Source: Frankia sp. RB7 (lineage in GTDB: Bacteria > Pseudomonadota > Alphaproteobacteria > Rhizobiales > Xanthobacteraceae). From it: 64,000 nt of DNA. Made by a program: the position numbers and the translations under genes. The stretch covers positions 62,001-126,000 of the forward strand of contig JAUEPE010000013.1 of the NCBI GenBank assembly GCA_030403585.1. The letters are read 5' to 3'. Below are positions 43,715-52,832 of the stretch, in pieces. The first letter of the stretch is position 1; the number at the start of each line of letters is the position of its first letter. The notes beneath the pieces were generated by a model. The model made no database searches. It saw only the letters and a list, made by a program, of their open reading frames with translations, and was not told where the DNA came from.

Positions 43715-43899
43715 GGCGTTGAATGGCTTTGGATGAACAATGCCGGGCACCATATCACAACCGAAGCATGCCCTCATCCTCCGATCGGAGGATGGTGCCG
43801 GCCGGGTGGATGGAGCCCGGCCGGCCGGCACCGCGTTCAGGCCGCCAGGGCTTATGCCGGCTCAGAACGCGACGCGAAGCCCCCCCTTTGCCGTTCCGC

Positions 43900-44148
43900 T
43901 CACGCCTGGTCCCAGCCCGCCCTCTCGGCGCTCTTGGCCCAGACCGCGGCACGATAGATCTCGCGCCCGCCATCGTCCCTGACGCGGATCCAGGCATCGC
44001 AGTCGCGCAGATCGTCGCGCCAGACGAAGAGGTGCTCTGCCATCTCGTCGGCGACCACGAACGTCGCTCCGGCATGCTCGAACACCATGCCGCCCGGATC
44101 GATCTTCACGACATTGCCGACCAGGAGGTCGAAGAAGAAACGGCGCAT
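43900..44148 (-). CDS. DUF6894 family small protein, 82 residues
   Basis: The product MRRFFFDLLVGNVVKIDPGG, then FEHAGATFVVADEMAEHLF and RDCDAWIRVRDDGGREIY, follows the DUF6894 pattern of small rhizobial proteins that start with M-x-R-(Y/F)-FFD and carry one or two short strands. Their function is unknown. It sits between LuxR regulator B and the AraC gene. Two GTCATGAC palindromes lie 38-68 bp upstream and could regulate it. Confidence 0.8.
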   Translation of the reverse strand: MRRFFFDLLVGNVVKIDPGGMVFEHAGATFVVADEMAEHLFVWRDDLRDCDAWIRVRDDGGREIYRAAVWAKSAERAGWDQA

Positions 44149-44185
44149 TCAACACTCCAACGGACGGCGCCGCACGCAACGCTGC

Positions 44186-44217
44186 GTCATGACCTACTCC
44201 ACGCGCCAGTCATGACT
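44186..44217. promoter_or_regulatory. Pair of GTCATGAC palindromes upstream of the DUF6894 gene
   Basis: GTCATGAC occurs at 44186-44193 and again at 44209-44216, the second extended to a perfect 10-bp palindrome AGTCATGACT (44208-44217). Their centres are 23 bp apart, about two helical turns. The pair lies just upstream of the DUF6894 start at 44148 and could be a dimeric regulator's binding region. The regulator is not identified. Confidence 0.4.
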
Positions 44218-44294
44218 CGACGATCGAGGATCATGCGAAAAATTCCATTTCCCGAATCGAAATCGATCGCGCGCTCAAATTCGTCGAGATGCGA

Positions 44295-45269
44295 TCACTC
44301 CGCTGTGCCGCTCCTGACGTCGCTCGGCGTGGCGCCGTAGGCCCGCCGGAAAGAGCGGTTGAAATAAGAGAGATCGCCGAATCCGACGTCGTAGGCGATC
44401 GAGGAGACCGGGCGCTCGGCGAATTCCGGCTCCCGCAACATGCGATGGGCGCGTTTCAGGCGCTGCTCGATCAGGAACGAGGAAAACGTCTTGCCGTCGG
44501 CCTCGAACAGGCGCTGGAGGTAACGCGGCGTGACGCCGAGTTCCTGCGCAACGCCGGCCACCGACAGGTCCTGCCGCCAGCAATTGTTGACGATCAGGAA
44601 TTTTGCCTTGCGCAGGCGGGCAGCCTTCGCGCCGCGTGGGCCGGCGCCTTCCCTGACCTCATCGGTCGGACCGAGCACGAGCGCCAGGAGATCGTGCAAA
44701 TGCCCGACACCGAGTTCGCGCAATGCGGGCGTTGCCAGCGCATTCTCCCGCACCAGCGACGTGGCGTAGTCGACGAGCACCCTGATCTCGGTCTGACGGT
44801 CCCGGATGACGCGCATCACCGCATCGTCCACGTCCATGATGATCGGCGCGAGAACCCGCCGCGGCACGCGCAGCGAGAAGCAATCTCCGGCCACGAACCG
44901 TTCGAAGCTCGTGACGTCGTCGGCACTGGTCAGCACGGCATCGCCGGGACCGAGCAGCAGGTCCCGTCCCCGCCCCGTGACCCCGACGGTTCCGGACCGG
45001 TTGAAGACCAGCGCCAGACTGTCATCGCCGTCGACGACGATCTGCCGGGTGCGAACCACCTTGGCGCCGAACAGCGTGCCGAGCAGCAATTGCGCATCCG
45101 GCAGCGAATGCGCGGTAAGGCTTGCCACGATGGGCGCGCCATCCCGAACATCGAGCTCGGCCTTGAGCACGCCGCGGCAGTAGAAGTCACGCAACGTCGT
45201 GACGCGCTCGCTTTCCGGAATGTCGTTCGACGAAACCTTCAGAATGGAAACATCATCCTTGCCGCTCAC
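44295..45269 (-). CDS. AraC-family transcriptional regulator
   Basis: A GTG at 45269 is chosen because a GGAGGG ribosome site lies 6 bp upstream; the product has 324 residues. The N-terminal 200 residues form an AraC ligand-sensing domain (AraC_binding_2-like: FGAKVVRTRQIVVDGDDSLALVFNRSG, LLLGPGDAVLTSADDV). The C-terminus holds the double helix-turn-helix (WRQDLSVAGVAQELGVTPRYLQRLFEADGKTFSSFLIEQRLKRAHRML, VSSIAYDVGFGDLSYFNRSFRRAYGATPSDVR). It sits among three LuxR-type regulators. Targets are not visible. Confidence 0.92.
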   Translation of the reverse strand: MSGKDDVSILKVSSNDIPESERVTTLRDFYCRGVLKAELDVRDGAPIVASLTAHSLPDAQLLLGTLFGAKVVRTRQIVVDGDDSLALVFNRSGTVGVTGRGRDLLLGPGDAVLTSADDVTSFERFVAGDCFSLRVPRRVLAPIIMDVDDAVMRVIRDRQTEIRVLVDYATSLVRENALATPALRELGVGHLHDLLALVLGPTDEVREGAGPRGAKAARLRKAKFLIVNNCWRQDLSVAGVAQELGVTPRYLQRLFEADGKTFSSFLIEQRLKRAHRMLREPEFAERPVSSIAYDVGFGDLSYFNRSFRRAYGATPSDVRSGTAE

Positions 45270-45496
45270 TGCAATCCCTCCAATCGACGAGCAGGCTCGG
45301 CCACGCGCTGTTGTTTCCCGGTGCTCATGTCCGGTGCCGCGCATTGTTGTGGTGGCGCACATCGCCGCTCTCATTCCAGAAAGTGCCTATACGGAAGTGT
45401 CAAATGACAAGCGTCATACGTTTGGAGGACGAATGCAGCCTGGCCTTCACAATGGATTGAGATCGCCCAGTCTCGCTGCGCACGATGTGAATTGGA

Positions 45497-46651
45497 TCAC
45501 ACGGCGTCGTCCGGGCCGATCGCCTGCACGAACGGAGCAGCAAAGCCCGCCGCGATCTTGACGAGGTCGGCCTGCCTGCCCGCGCCGGTCTTCTCGAACA
45601 GGCGACCGAGATGCGTCTTCACTGTCGTCTCGGCAATTCCGAGCTTTACCGCGATGTCGGGAACTCCACCGAGCTCGACGATGGCCGTCAGCACGCGCTT
45701 TTCAGACGGTGTCAGCCTGAACGCGGCAGCGATCGCGTCCGTTGCAAGCTGAGGCACCATCGACGCTTTTTGCAAGAACATCACCGTGGCTGCAGTATCG
45801 CGTTGCAGGCTAATTTGGTGCGTCAGCGAAAACGCGTAGGCCAGATAGTGCTGGCCATCGGCCGACGTCATGATCTCGATTTTTCGGCGATCGGCCGGAT
45901 TGATTCCGCCATCGGCAACGACATCGAACAAGCTGCGGAATATTTTGTCGGCCTGGACGTTGCGCGCCACGATGCGATCACTGGCCATTGCGAGCAGATC
46001 GCCGTCGGCGAGCATTTGCCGGCACGACGCGTTGGCATGAACGACCCGTCCGTCCGCGTCGAACAGGCAGATCGCCGTGCTCAGGGCGTCGAGGACCTGC
46101 GCGAGGTCGGCCACGGTGTGGGAGCGCGCCCTGATCTGCCGGCCCATGACGCGCGAGCGCTGGATGTGCGGCGCAAGCAACCGCATGCGCTCGCGCATCG
46201 AATCATCGACGGTTCCGCGTGACCGGCCCCGCATGACCTGCAGAATCGTCGTGCGCGCGTTCGATCGCTCGAGCGTGACGGTCGCGAAGTCGACGGCGCC
46301 CTGCGGTTCCACCCACTCGCGATAGAAGCTCGTGGCCACGAAGTCCGAATAGGGCATGACGTCGGTCACGCCAATGGTCTGTTCGACGGGCCGATCGAGG
46401 TGGCGATCGAGCAATGGATCCAGCTCGACATAGCGATCCCGATAGAGCTCGCGGAAGCGGGACTCCGTTCCATAGTGCTGGTGGATTTCGATCGAGAGCC
46501 TGGCTGCGTCCCGCGAGAGAATGGTCACGGCCGAGCCGCCGACAAAACCCGCGACCTGCTCCAGTGCGGCGCTTCGCTGTGCGGGATCGACCGCCGCATC
46601 GTAGATCTCGCCGACGAGCGAGGAGAACCTGTTCGCCTCGGGGATCGTCAT
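45497..46651 (-). CDS. LuxR-type HTH regulator C
   Basis: The 384-residue protein has the same overall plan as regulators A and B but is more divergent: SSLVGEIYDAAVDPAQRSAAL, ESRFRELYRDRYVELDPLLD, FYREWVEPQGAVDFATVTLE, a PAS-like ALSTAICLFDADGRVVHANASCRQML and the C-terminal HTH TPSEKRVLTAIVELGGVPDIAVKLGIAETTVKTHLGRLFEKTGAGRQADLVKIAAGF. It is the third member of this family in the block, separated from B by the DUF6894 and AraC genes. Signal and targets are unknown. Confidence 0.88.
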   Translation of the reverse strand: MTIPEANRFSSLVGEIYDAAVDPAQRSAALEQVAGFVGGSAVTILSRDAARLSIEIHQHYGTESRFRELYRDRYVELDPLLDRHLDRPVEQTIGVTDVMPYSDFVATSFYREWVEPQGAVDFATVTLERSNARTTILQVMRGRSRGTVDDSMRERMRLLAPHIQRSRVMGRQIRARSHTVADLAQVLDALSTAICLFDADGRVVHANASCRQMLADGDLLAMASDRIVARNVQADKIFRSLFDVVADGGINPADRRKIEIMTSADGQHYLAYAFSLTHQISLQRDTAATVMFLQKASMVPQLATDAIAAAFRLTPSEKRVLTAIVELGGVPDIAVKLGIAETTVKTHLGRLFEKTGAGRQADLVKIAAGFAAPFVQAIGPDDAV

Positions 46652-46858
46652 CGGCGGGTCGTGGCCGACGACGAGAAAACGTCAGAGAAAAATGCTGGAA
46701 TCTCGAACATCGTCCTTGCGTAACGTCAACCGCAGGGTGCGGCTTGGACGTTTTCGCCAAAGACTGGGATAAATGCGAACAGCGAGCGGGCTGTGTGCCG
46801 TGCATCACGCGCCGGCTCGCTGCTTGCTCAATCAGCCGCGCCTGAGGCGCGCGGCATT

Positions 46859-47356
46859 TTATTTCCGGTTCTCCTCGCAGAACTTCAGCGCAGCGAGCGC
46901 CTCGCCGGCGCGCGGGATCTGCATCTCGATGCTGTCGTCGTCATCATCCTCGAAATCGAGCGTGAGACGCTTGGCCTTCGACAGGCGGTCCATCATGGAT
47001 TGATCGTACTCGAAGATGCCGCGCACGGTGGTCTTGTCCATGACTTCCCACTTCGCCTTCGACATGATGTCGGAGTCGTCGGTGCCGACGTCGGCCTTCA
47101 GGATCTCGCCGACCTTGTCCCACTCCCAGCCGTCATAGATCATCACGATCACGATGGCTTTGTCGGAATAGGTGATGACGATGACGTAGTCGCGGTTCTC
47201 GTCGTCCTTATCCTTGTAGCCGCGGCTGGCGTTGCAGTGGGTGTCCTGGGTGCGCTTCTCGATGGTCCAGTCACCGACCTTGGACTGTTGCGCGACCGCA
47301 GGCCCGGCACTCAAGGCACCGGCCAGCAGCGCAGCGGCAAGAAGGAGTCGTTTCAT
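46859..47356 (-). CDS. Exported hypothetical protein, 165 residues
   Basis: From ATG 47356 (GGAGGCTG ribosome site) the protein has a signal peptide ending GPAVAQQ (about residue 23). A mature part follows with repeated aromatic and charged segments: SKVGDWTIEKRTQDTHCNAS, DYVIVITYSDKAIVIVMIYDGWEWDKVGE, then an acidic DFEDDDDD and a Cys near the C-terminus. One intervening Cys could pair with it. It resembles small rhizobial secreted proteins of unknown function that start with a VGDWTI motif. No domain is recognised with certainty. Confidence 0.75.
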   Translation of the reverse strand: MKRLLLAAALLAGALSAGPAVAQQSKVGDWTIEKRTQDTHCNASRGYKDKDDENRDYVIVITYSDKAIVIVMIYDGWEWDKVGEILKADVGTDDSDIMSKAKWEVMDKTTVRGIFEYDQSMMDRLSKAKRLTLDFEDDDDDSIEMQIPRAGEALAALKFCEENRK

Positions 47357-47441
47357 ATCAGCCTCCAGCGTTTTCCCCGGAGCAAGCTGACCACCTCTCT
47401 CCACAAGCCGCAAGGGCTTCAGCCGGCTCGCCCCGGCTGCC

Positions 47442-47888
47442 CTACGGTCGCCGTGGCACGATCGCGATCGGCGTGAAGGTGTAAACCTCCTCGCCGTTCT
47501 GGTTGAACATCGTCCATTTCACCAGCGCGATGCCCTGCGGCTTCGACTTCGACGGCGTCAGGCTCATGACCTCGCCGACCAGATGCAGGCGGTCATTCGG
47601 CCGCACCGGGATGGTCCAGCGCAGGCCGTCGACGCCGGCGCCGATCAGCGGGTGCGGCCCGAAAGGTCGGGTCTGGATCGCGAGGTTCATGGCGATCGCC
47701 GCGGTGTGCCATCCCGACGCAGCCAGGCCATTGAACAGGGTCGCCTTGGCGGCCTCGTGATCGAGATGCATCGGCTGCGGGTCGAACTCGGCGGCAAACC
47801 GCTTGATGTCGGCCTCGGTGACCTCGACCTCGGGGGATTTGAAACGTATGCCGACGGTGAGATCGTCGAACCAGGCGACTTGTGCCAT
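47442..47888 (-). CDS. MaoC-family hot-dog-fold dehydratase
   Basis: From ATG 47888 the protein has 148 residues. The hot-dog motif FAAEFDPQPMHLDHEAAKATLFNGLAASGWHTAAIAM (about residues 31-67) with Asp36 and His41 matches the (R)-enoyl-CoA hydratase MaoC-like catalytic D-x5-H arrangement. Such proteins hydrate enoyl-CoAs or act in PHA and fatty-acid metabolism, or are enoyl-reductase-like partners. It is monocistronic here with no clear acyl-CoA gene beside it, though an acyl-CoA cluster lies 5 kb away. Confidence 0.9.
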   Translation of the reverse strand: MAQVAWFDDLTVGIRFKSPEVEVTEADIKRFAAEFDPQPMHLDHEAAKATLFNGLAASGWHTAAIAMNLAIQTRPFGPHPLIGAGVDGLRWTIPVRPNDRLHLVGEVMSLTPSKSKPQGIALVKWTMFNQNGEEVYTFTPIAIVPRRP

Positions 47889-48087
47889 GATTTTGCCTCG
47901 AAATATGATGCGGCGCGCACGCGATTTGCACGTCCAAAGCAATGGATTGACGATCCGGATGTAGCGATTTGGCCGCTCCCAGGCCAGCCCCGGGTTCCCC
48001 GCGAAACCCCTTTCCCAAATCGACGAAACACGCCTGAAACAGATGGCCGGTTATCTGGTTGTCAAAATCAATACAGGAACGTGCGTC

Positions 48088-48171
48088 ATGCAATTTTTCC
48101 TCGACCTGATCAGCGAATACGCCTGCTGCCAGCATCTCGTCGCCCAGCCGCTTAGGGAGGACGAGCGATGA
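48088..48171 (+). CDS. Tiny ORF 1, 27 residues, coupled to tiny ORF 2
   Basis: ATG 48088 begins a 27-residue frame (MQFFLDLISEYACC then QHLVAQPLREDER) that ends with TGA overlapping the start of tiny ORF 2 by 4 bp (ATGA). The N-terminal part is hydrophobic and the end is charged. The overlap and a nearby CAGGA suggest translation. It may be a leader peptide whose translation sets expression of the second ORF, or a small protein itself. No family is recognised. Confidence 0.45.
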   Translation: MQFFLDLISEYACCQHLVAQPLREDER

Positions 48172-48260
48172 TCGAGCTTATCTCAGCCCTCCTCGTCCTT
48201 TGCAGCATCGGCGTCTTCGCTGCGCATGCGGTGGATGCCTATCGCACCACGCACTTCTGA
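48168..48260 (+). CDS. Tiny ORF 2, 30-residue membrane peptide
   Basis: ATG 48168 is preceded by a strong AGGGAGGA ribosome site 5-12 bp upstream. The product (MIELISALLVLCSIGVFAAH followed by AVDAYRTTHF) is a single hydrophobic segment with a short polar end, typical of a small inner-membrane protein. Similar tiny membrane peptides seem common in Bradyrhizobium, but I name no family. The start overlaps the stop of tiny ORF 1 in an ATGA, indicating translational coupling. Confidence 0.6.
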   Translation: MIELISALLVLCSIGVFAAHAVDAYRTTHF

Positions 48261-48284
48261 GCAAAGTCCCAGCGTACGCGCCGG

Positions 48285-48707
48285 CTAGAACGGCCGCCGG
48301 TAAAAATGCTCGGAATGTGTTGCCGGTGGAAACCGGTTGGCGAGCGCCAGGGCCCCCTTCTCATCCGTCTCGAGCGCGATCTTCTGCGCCAGCATCACGT
48401 CGCCCGGCACGAGGAAGCCTGACGGGACGAAGCACCATCCCATCGTTGCATTGCCCGCGTTGTCGACCTCATGGACGTTGGCGGCGGTGCCGTAGTGAAT
48501 GCGATAGCGCTTGCCGCTGTCGCAACCGACGACGTCGAAATGCCGGTGCTGCTCGAATTGTGCGCGCTGCTCTTCAGACAGCCATTCGGACAGAAGCCGG
48601 CGACCGCGCGCCTCGGGCGTGTTCTCGCCGAAGAAGCGCCGGTAGAGTTCGCGGAGCGCGTGCAGACGCGCTCGCGCGGGCGCGCGAAGCCTGAAGACCG
48701 CGATCAT
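48285..48707 (-). CDS. Hypothetical protein, 140 residues
   Basis: The 140-residue ORF from ATG 48707 begins MIAVFRLRAPARARLHALRE and contains GCDSGKRYRIHYGTAANVHEVD, then WCFVPSGFLVPGDVMLAQKIALE and a His-rich end. It looks like a soluble protein with a mixed alpha/beta core. I do not recognise the family. It follows the 73-residue ORF by 12 bp on the same strand, so the two form a small transcript. Confidence 0.7.
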   Translation of the reverse strand: MIAVFRLRAPARARLHALRELYRRFFGENTPEARGRRLLSEWLSEEQRAQFEQHRHFDVVGCDSGKRYRIHYGTAANVHEVDNAGNATMGWCFVPSGFLVPGDVMLAQKIALETDEKGALALANRFPPATHSEHFYRRPF

Positions 48708-48719
48708 CGGCCGTTCAGA

Positions 48720-48941
48720 TCAACCGCCGACCAGGCGGGGATAGAACAGCGTTTCCCGCGCGGTCGGGTCAAACGATTTGATACGCGTGACTTCGCCTGG
48801 CCCGGTCCGGTACGCAGCGGTAAAGCCCGCGCCGGTCAGCTCCCGAAAGCGTTGTTCGGCCCGCGCCAACGCTTCGGCATTTTCAGGATCAAACTCGTGG
48901 CGTGTATCGCCGGTCTGGTCCATCACGATCTGGGTAGCCAT
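48720..48941 (-). CDS. Small hypothetical protein, 73 residues
   Basis: The start ATG 48941 has a GAGGAG ribosome site. The product (MATQIVMDQTGDTRHEFDPE, then RFRELTGAGFTAAYRTGPGE and a DPTARETLFYPRLVGG end) is charged and soluble, without membrane or cysteine features. I do not recognise the family. It is upstream partner of the 140-residue ORF in a two-gene unit. Confidence 0.7.
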   Translation of the reverse strand: MATQIVMDQTGDTRHEFDPENAEALARAEQRFRELTGAGFTAAYRTGPGEVTRIKSFDPTARETLFYPRLVGG

Positions 48942-49051
48942 GTTGAGTTCTCCTCATGCCAGCCCCGAACTTGATCTAAGCAAACCTCATGCCGTCGGTT
49001 CCTGAAAGCAACAACTTTCTCTGACAAGCAGGTCACGCCTTGCGGAGCACC

Positions 49052-49870
49052 TCAGCGCACTGCTGCCGCCCCGCCACCCCCGTCGATCTGCCGCCCCATC
49101 AGCGCGATGGCCTTCTGGTAGACGCCCGCCGCATTCCAGGCCTGGATGGCGACGAAATTCGCCTCGCCCGGCTGGTAGCCGGCTCCCGCACGCCAGCCAT
49201 TGGCTTTCAGGAAATTCGCTGTCGAGCTCAATGCGTTGGCGGCGACCTCGAGATTGCCGGTGCCGTAGGCCAGGATGTTCTTGGGCATGAACTGGGTCTG
49301 GCCGACCTCGCCATGCATGGAGCCGCGGGTGGACCCCGACAGCGTACCGCGATCAACCAGCTTCAGCGCCGCATAGAGCTGCTCGGTGAAGAATTCGGGA
49401 CGGCGGCAGTCATAGGCGAGCGTCGCGATCGACGAGAGCATGTTCTGGTTGCCGCGCTGGCTGCCGAAACCGGTCTCCATGCCCCAGATCGCGATCAACG
49501 GCCCCGGCGGCACGCCGTAGCGCTGCTCGATCGAGGCGAACATCGCCGCCTGCGACTGCTTCAGCGATCGGCCGCGCGCGACGATGGTCGTGGCGCCGCG
49601 CTTGGCCAGGAACTGGTCGAGCGAGAGCGAAAAGCTGTGCTGGCTGCGATCGGCGCCGATGGTCGCGCTGGCATAATTGGTCTGCATCAGCGCCGAGATC
49701 GCGCTCTGACCGATGCCCTTGCCCTGCGCCTCCGCGCTGAACTCACGCTTCCAGGCCTCGAAGCCGCCGGGCCCGTTGCCGCACTGCGCAGCATGGGCGG
49801 CAGGCATCAGGGACAACAGCAGCGCAGTCACGCCGATCATCGCCGTCGCAGCGGTCCTGCCCTTGGTCAT
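49052..49870 (-). CDS. Lytic murein transglycosylase (MltB-like)
   Basis: The 272-residue protein has a signal peptide ending AAHAAQ near residue 28, then an SLT_2/MltB-type domain: FEAWKREFSAEAQGKGIGQSAISALM, IEQRYGVPPGPLIAIWGMETGFG (catalytic Glu in the ETGFG motif) and SMHGEVGQTQFMPKNILAYGTG. It cleaves the MurNAc-GlcNAc bond of peptidoglycan to 1,6-anhydro ends, for wall turnover or assembly of envelope machines. It is monocistronic and has no lipobox, so it is probably periplasmic and soluble. Confidence 0.9.
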   Translation of the reverse strand: MTKGRTAATAMIGVTALLLSLMPAAHAAQCGNGPGGFEAWKREFSAEAQGKGIGQSAISALMQTNYASATIGADRSQHSFSLSLDQFLAKRGATTIVARGRSLKQSQAAMFASIEQRYGVPPGPLIAIWGMETGFGSQRGNQNMLSSIATLAYDCRRPEFFTEQLYAALKLVDRGTLSGSTRGSMHGEVGQTQFMPKNILAYGTGNLEVAANALSSTANFLKANGWRAGAGYQPGEANFVAIQAWNAAGVYQKAIALMGRQIDGGGGAAAVR

Positions 49871-49998
49871 TCCGTGGTCCCTTCCCTCGATTTTGCGCGA
49901 CCGGCTCGCGCGGACGCATAATCCTACGTCAGTCGCGCACGCTCAAGCCCCGAGCGATGCTATCAATGCAGGCAATGTGCTTGACATGAATCAAACGC

Positions 49999-50805
49999 TT
50001 AGCGTCCGCGATCGGTCCCGAGCAGGAAATCCACCATGATGCCCTGGTGCTGCCAGTACATGTCGGTGCCGGTCGCCGTGACGCAGCCGCGCTTGCGGGC
50101 TTCTGCGATGAACGGCGAAATTTCGGGCATGGTGACCACGCAGCCGCAATAGGCCGACGGCGCCAGCCGCGTGACATCGACCGGCAGCGGGTCGCCATCT
50201 TTCATCCCGGCGGGCGTGGCATTGGCGACGAAGTCGAAGCCTGCGGGATCGATAGTGCCTGCTCGCACGGGCGCTTTGCCGAGCCCGTTGAGCCGGCCGA
50301 TCAGCGCGTCGCGGCGCTCTGTCTCACTGTCGTGAACCGCGAGTTCGCTCACACCGGCCTCGACCAATGCGAGCGCGATGGCCGAGCCGGCCCCGCCCGC
50401 GCCCACCAGCAGCGCCCGCATGCCGCGGGGATCGATCCCCTTCGCCCGCGCGGCGCCGAGGAAACCGAGGCCGTCCACCATGTCGCCGTGCCACGAACCA
50501 TCGGCGCGACGGCGCATCAGGTTTACGGTGCGGAGGAAGTGCGCGCGCTCCGTCGCGCTGGCACAGGCCTGGTAGCAGGCGAATTTGTGCGGAATGGTCA
50601 CGACGATACCGTCGAGGTTCTTCAACCGCGTCGCGACCGAGAGAAACTCCGGCAGATCGGTCGTCGCAACCTGAACCGGAACGAGAATGCCGTCATGGCC
50701 GCGCGCTGCGAACGCGGCCGAGACTCCCGCGGGCGAACGCACCTGGGCAATGGGATCGCCGACGATGATGGTGAGCCGCGTCGCACCTGATGGCGCCGGG
50801 ATCAT
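49999..50805 (-). CDS. Shikimate/quinate dehydrogenase-like protein (AroE family)
   Basis: From ATG 50805 the protein has 268 residues. It has the AroE N-terminal substrate domain (GDPIAQVRSPAGVSAAF, then VVTIPHKFACYQAC with the catalytic lysine) and an NAD(P)-binding glycine motif ALLVGAGGAGSAIALALVEAGV. A GD/DG pair (GDMVDGLGF) supplies the second catalytic Asp. The gene starts 6 bp after the Baeyer-Villiger gene stop, so the two share a transcript, suggesting a catabolic quinate-like role rather than core aromatic synthesis. Confidence 0.87.
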   Translation of the reverse strand: MIPAPSGATRLTIIVGDPIAQVRSPAGVSAAFAARGHDGILVPVQVATTDLPEFLSVATRLKNLDGIVVTIPHKFACYQACASATERAHFLRTVNLMRRRADGSWHGDMVDGLGFLGAARAKGIDPRGMRALLVGAGGAGSAIALALVEAGVSELAVHDSETERRDALIGRLNGLGKAPVRAGTIDPAGFDFVANATPAGMKDGDPLPVDVTRLAPSAYCGCVVTMPEISPFIAEARKRGCVTATGTDMYWQHQGIMVDFLLGTDRGR

Positions 50806-50810
50806 GCCAC

Positions 50811-52643
50811 TCACGCCGGGGCCTCGGAGGTCAATTCCAATCCGTCCAGATTGCCCTCCTTCCGCCATTTGGCGAGCAGCCGGAGGAACGCCATCGGCCC
50901 GCGCCAATACTGGCTGTTGCGCGCCGCGATCGGATCGAACACGCCTTCATTGTTGTAGTAGCCGGGCGTGCATTCGGCGAGATAGGTCTGGCGGCCGACC
51001 GCGGCCTTCACGACTTCGTCGACCCACGCATTCTCGGCCGCGACCGTTGGCTCCAGCGTCCTCGCACCGCGCTTGCGTGCCTGATCGATGACATAGGCGA
51101 TGTGCTGCGATTGCTCGTCGATGATGTGCGGAAAATTGGCGCTCTGGCCGGCCTGCACCGTCACGATCATGAAGCAGTTCGGAAAGCCGCGGCTGTAAAA
51201 GCCGTGCATCGTCTTGACGCCATCGCGCCACCGTTCTGACAAGCTCATGCCGTCGCGGCCATGGACCTCGAAACCCATGCGGCGTGCATAGTCGGTGCCG
51301 ACCTCGAAACCGCTGGCATAGATCAGACAGTCGAGCTCGTAGGCCTTGCCGTCGACGACGACCGCATTTTCGCTGATGCGCTCCACGCCCCTGCCCCCGG
51401 TGTCGACGAGATGCACGTTGGGGCGATTGAAGGTGTCGAGATATTCGTCGTGAAAGCACGGCCGCTTGCAGAACGCCTTGTACCAGGGTTTGAGCGCAGC
51501 CGCGGCCGCTTCGTCCTTGACCACGGCGTCGACGCGAGCCCGGATCTCCTCCATCTTGCGATAGTCCGCCTGCTCGATCACCTTCAGCGCCTCTTCCATC
51601 GAGGTCACGGGCTGTGGCTGACGACGCGGCGCGAGCAGGATCTCACCGAGCAGGCCGGTCCAGCCGTCCTGCACCAGATCCTGCTCGAACGGCTCGCCAG
51701 AAATCACGGCGGTGAAATTGTCCATGCGCTCGCGCTGCCAGCCGGGCTTCAGGCTTTCCGCCCAGGACTGATCGGTCGGCTTGTCGTCGCGCACGCCGAT
51801 CGCTGAAGGCGTGCGCTGGAACACGTAGAGCTCCTTCGCCGAACGGCCGAGATGCGGCACGCATTGCACGGCGGTGGCACCGGTGCCGATGATGCCGACG
51901 CGCTTGTCGGCAAGACCGTCGAGAGCGCCCTCAGCGCTGCCGCCGGTGTAGGCATAGTCCCAGCGGCTGGTATGGAAGCTGTGGCCCTTGAAACTTTCGA
52001 TACCGGGAATGCCAGGCAGCTTAGGCCGGCTCAACGGACCTCCGGCCAAGATCACAAAGCGCGCACGGATGCGATCGCCGCGGTCAGTCTCGACCAGCCA
52101 GCGTCCCTCCTGCTCCTGCCACGCCATGCGCGAGATGACGGTCTGAAACAGCGCACGCTCGTAAAGACCGAAGTGACGGCCAATGCGGCGCGAGTGTTGG
52201 TAGATCTCCGGCGCACGCGCATATTTACGCACCGGCATGTAGCCGGTCTCTTCCAGCAGCGGTAGATATATGTAGCTCTCGGTGTCGCAGGCCGCGCCGG
52301 GATAACGATTCCAGTACCAGGTGCCGCCGAAATCGGCGGCCTTTTCCACGATGCGGAAATCAGTGATGCCGGCCGCGCGCAGACGCGCGCCACACAGCAA
52401 ACCGCCGAAGCCACCGCCGACGATGACGACCTCGGTCTCTTCGCTGACGGGCTCGCGCGCAAATCCGGCATCGGCCCAGGGATCGTCGAGATAGCGGGCG
52501 AAGCCTGCGGTCATCTCGACATATTGCGCCTTGCCTTCGGAGCGCAGACGCAGGTCGCGCTCGTCACGATAGCGCGCACGCAAGGCCTGAATGTCGATGC
52601 TAGGCGCGCCGGCTGCACCGGTCTTGTGTCTTTCCGCTGACAT
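50811..52643 (-). CDS. Baeyer-Villiger-type flavin monooxygenase
   Basis: The 610-residue protein has an FAD-binding GGGFGG (residues 76-81), [14 protein letters not shown] and the Baeyer-Villiger fingerprint F-x-G-x3-H-T-x2-W-D ([12 protein letters not shown], 218-229), then an NADPH Rossmann motif [11 protein letters not shown] near 250. BVMOs convert ketones to esters or lactones. The substrate could be a cyclic or aryl ketone; no steroid or terpene genes are nearby. It is divergent from the acyl-CoA ligase, which could receive a ring-opened acid product. Confidence 0.92.
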   Translation of the reverse strand: MSAERHKTGAAGAPSIDIQALRARYRDERDLRLRSEGKAQYVEMTAGFARYLDDPWADAGFAREPVSEETEVVIVGGGFGGLLCGARLRAAGITDFRIVEKAADFGGTWYWNRYPGAACDTESYIYLPLLEETGYMPVRKYARAPEIYQHSRRIGRHFGLYERALFQTVISRMAWQEQEGRWLVETDRGDRIRARFVILAGGPLSRPKLPGIPGIESFKGHSFHTSRWDYAYTGGSAEGALDGLADKRVGIIGTGATAVQCVPHLGRSAKELYVFQRTPSAIGVRDDKPTDQSWAESLKPGWQRERMDNFTAVISGEPFEQDLVQDGWTGLLGEILLAPRRQPQPVTSMEEALKVIEQADYRKMEEIRARVDAVVKDEAAAAALKPWYKAFCKRPCFHDEYLDTFNRPNVHLVDTGGRGVERISENAVVVDGKAYELDCLIYASGFEVGTDYARRMGFEVHGRDGMSLSERWRDGVKTMHGFYSRGFPNCFMIVTVQAGQSANFPHIIDEQSQHIAYVIDQARKRGARTLEPTVAAENAWVDEVVKAAVGRQTYLAECTPGYYNNEGVFDPIAARNSQYWRGPMAFLRLLAKWRKEGNLDGLELTSEAPA

Positions 52644-52832
52644 CGATGTCCTCCATTGCGGCCCGGTGCTTCGGCCTGCATCTCGCGCCAGTTAGCCCTT
52701 AAAAAGTGACGCATGCAATCTCATCAGCCGCTTTTTGCGTGGACGTCGCGCGGCGTTCCGCTACCTTGAAAGCAAGCGCAAACGCGTCATGCAACGACAT
52801 GACTATAAGCGACTTGGCTTTCGGAGGGGACC

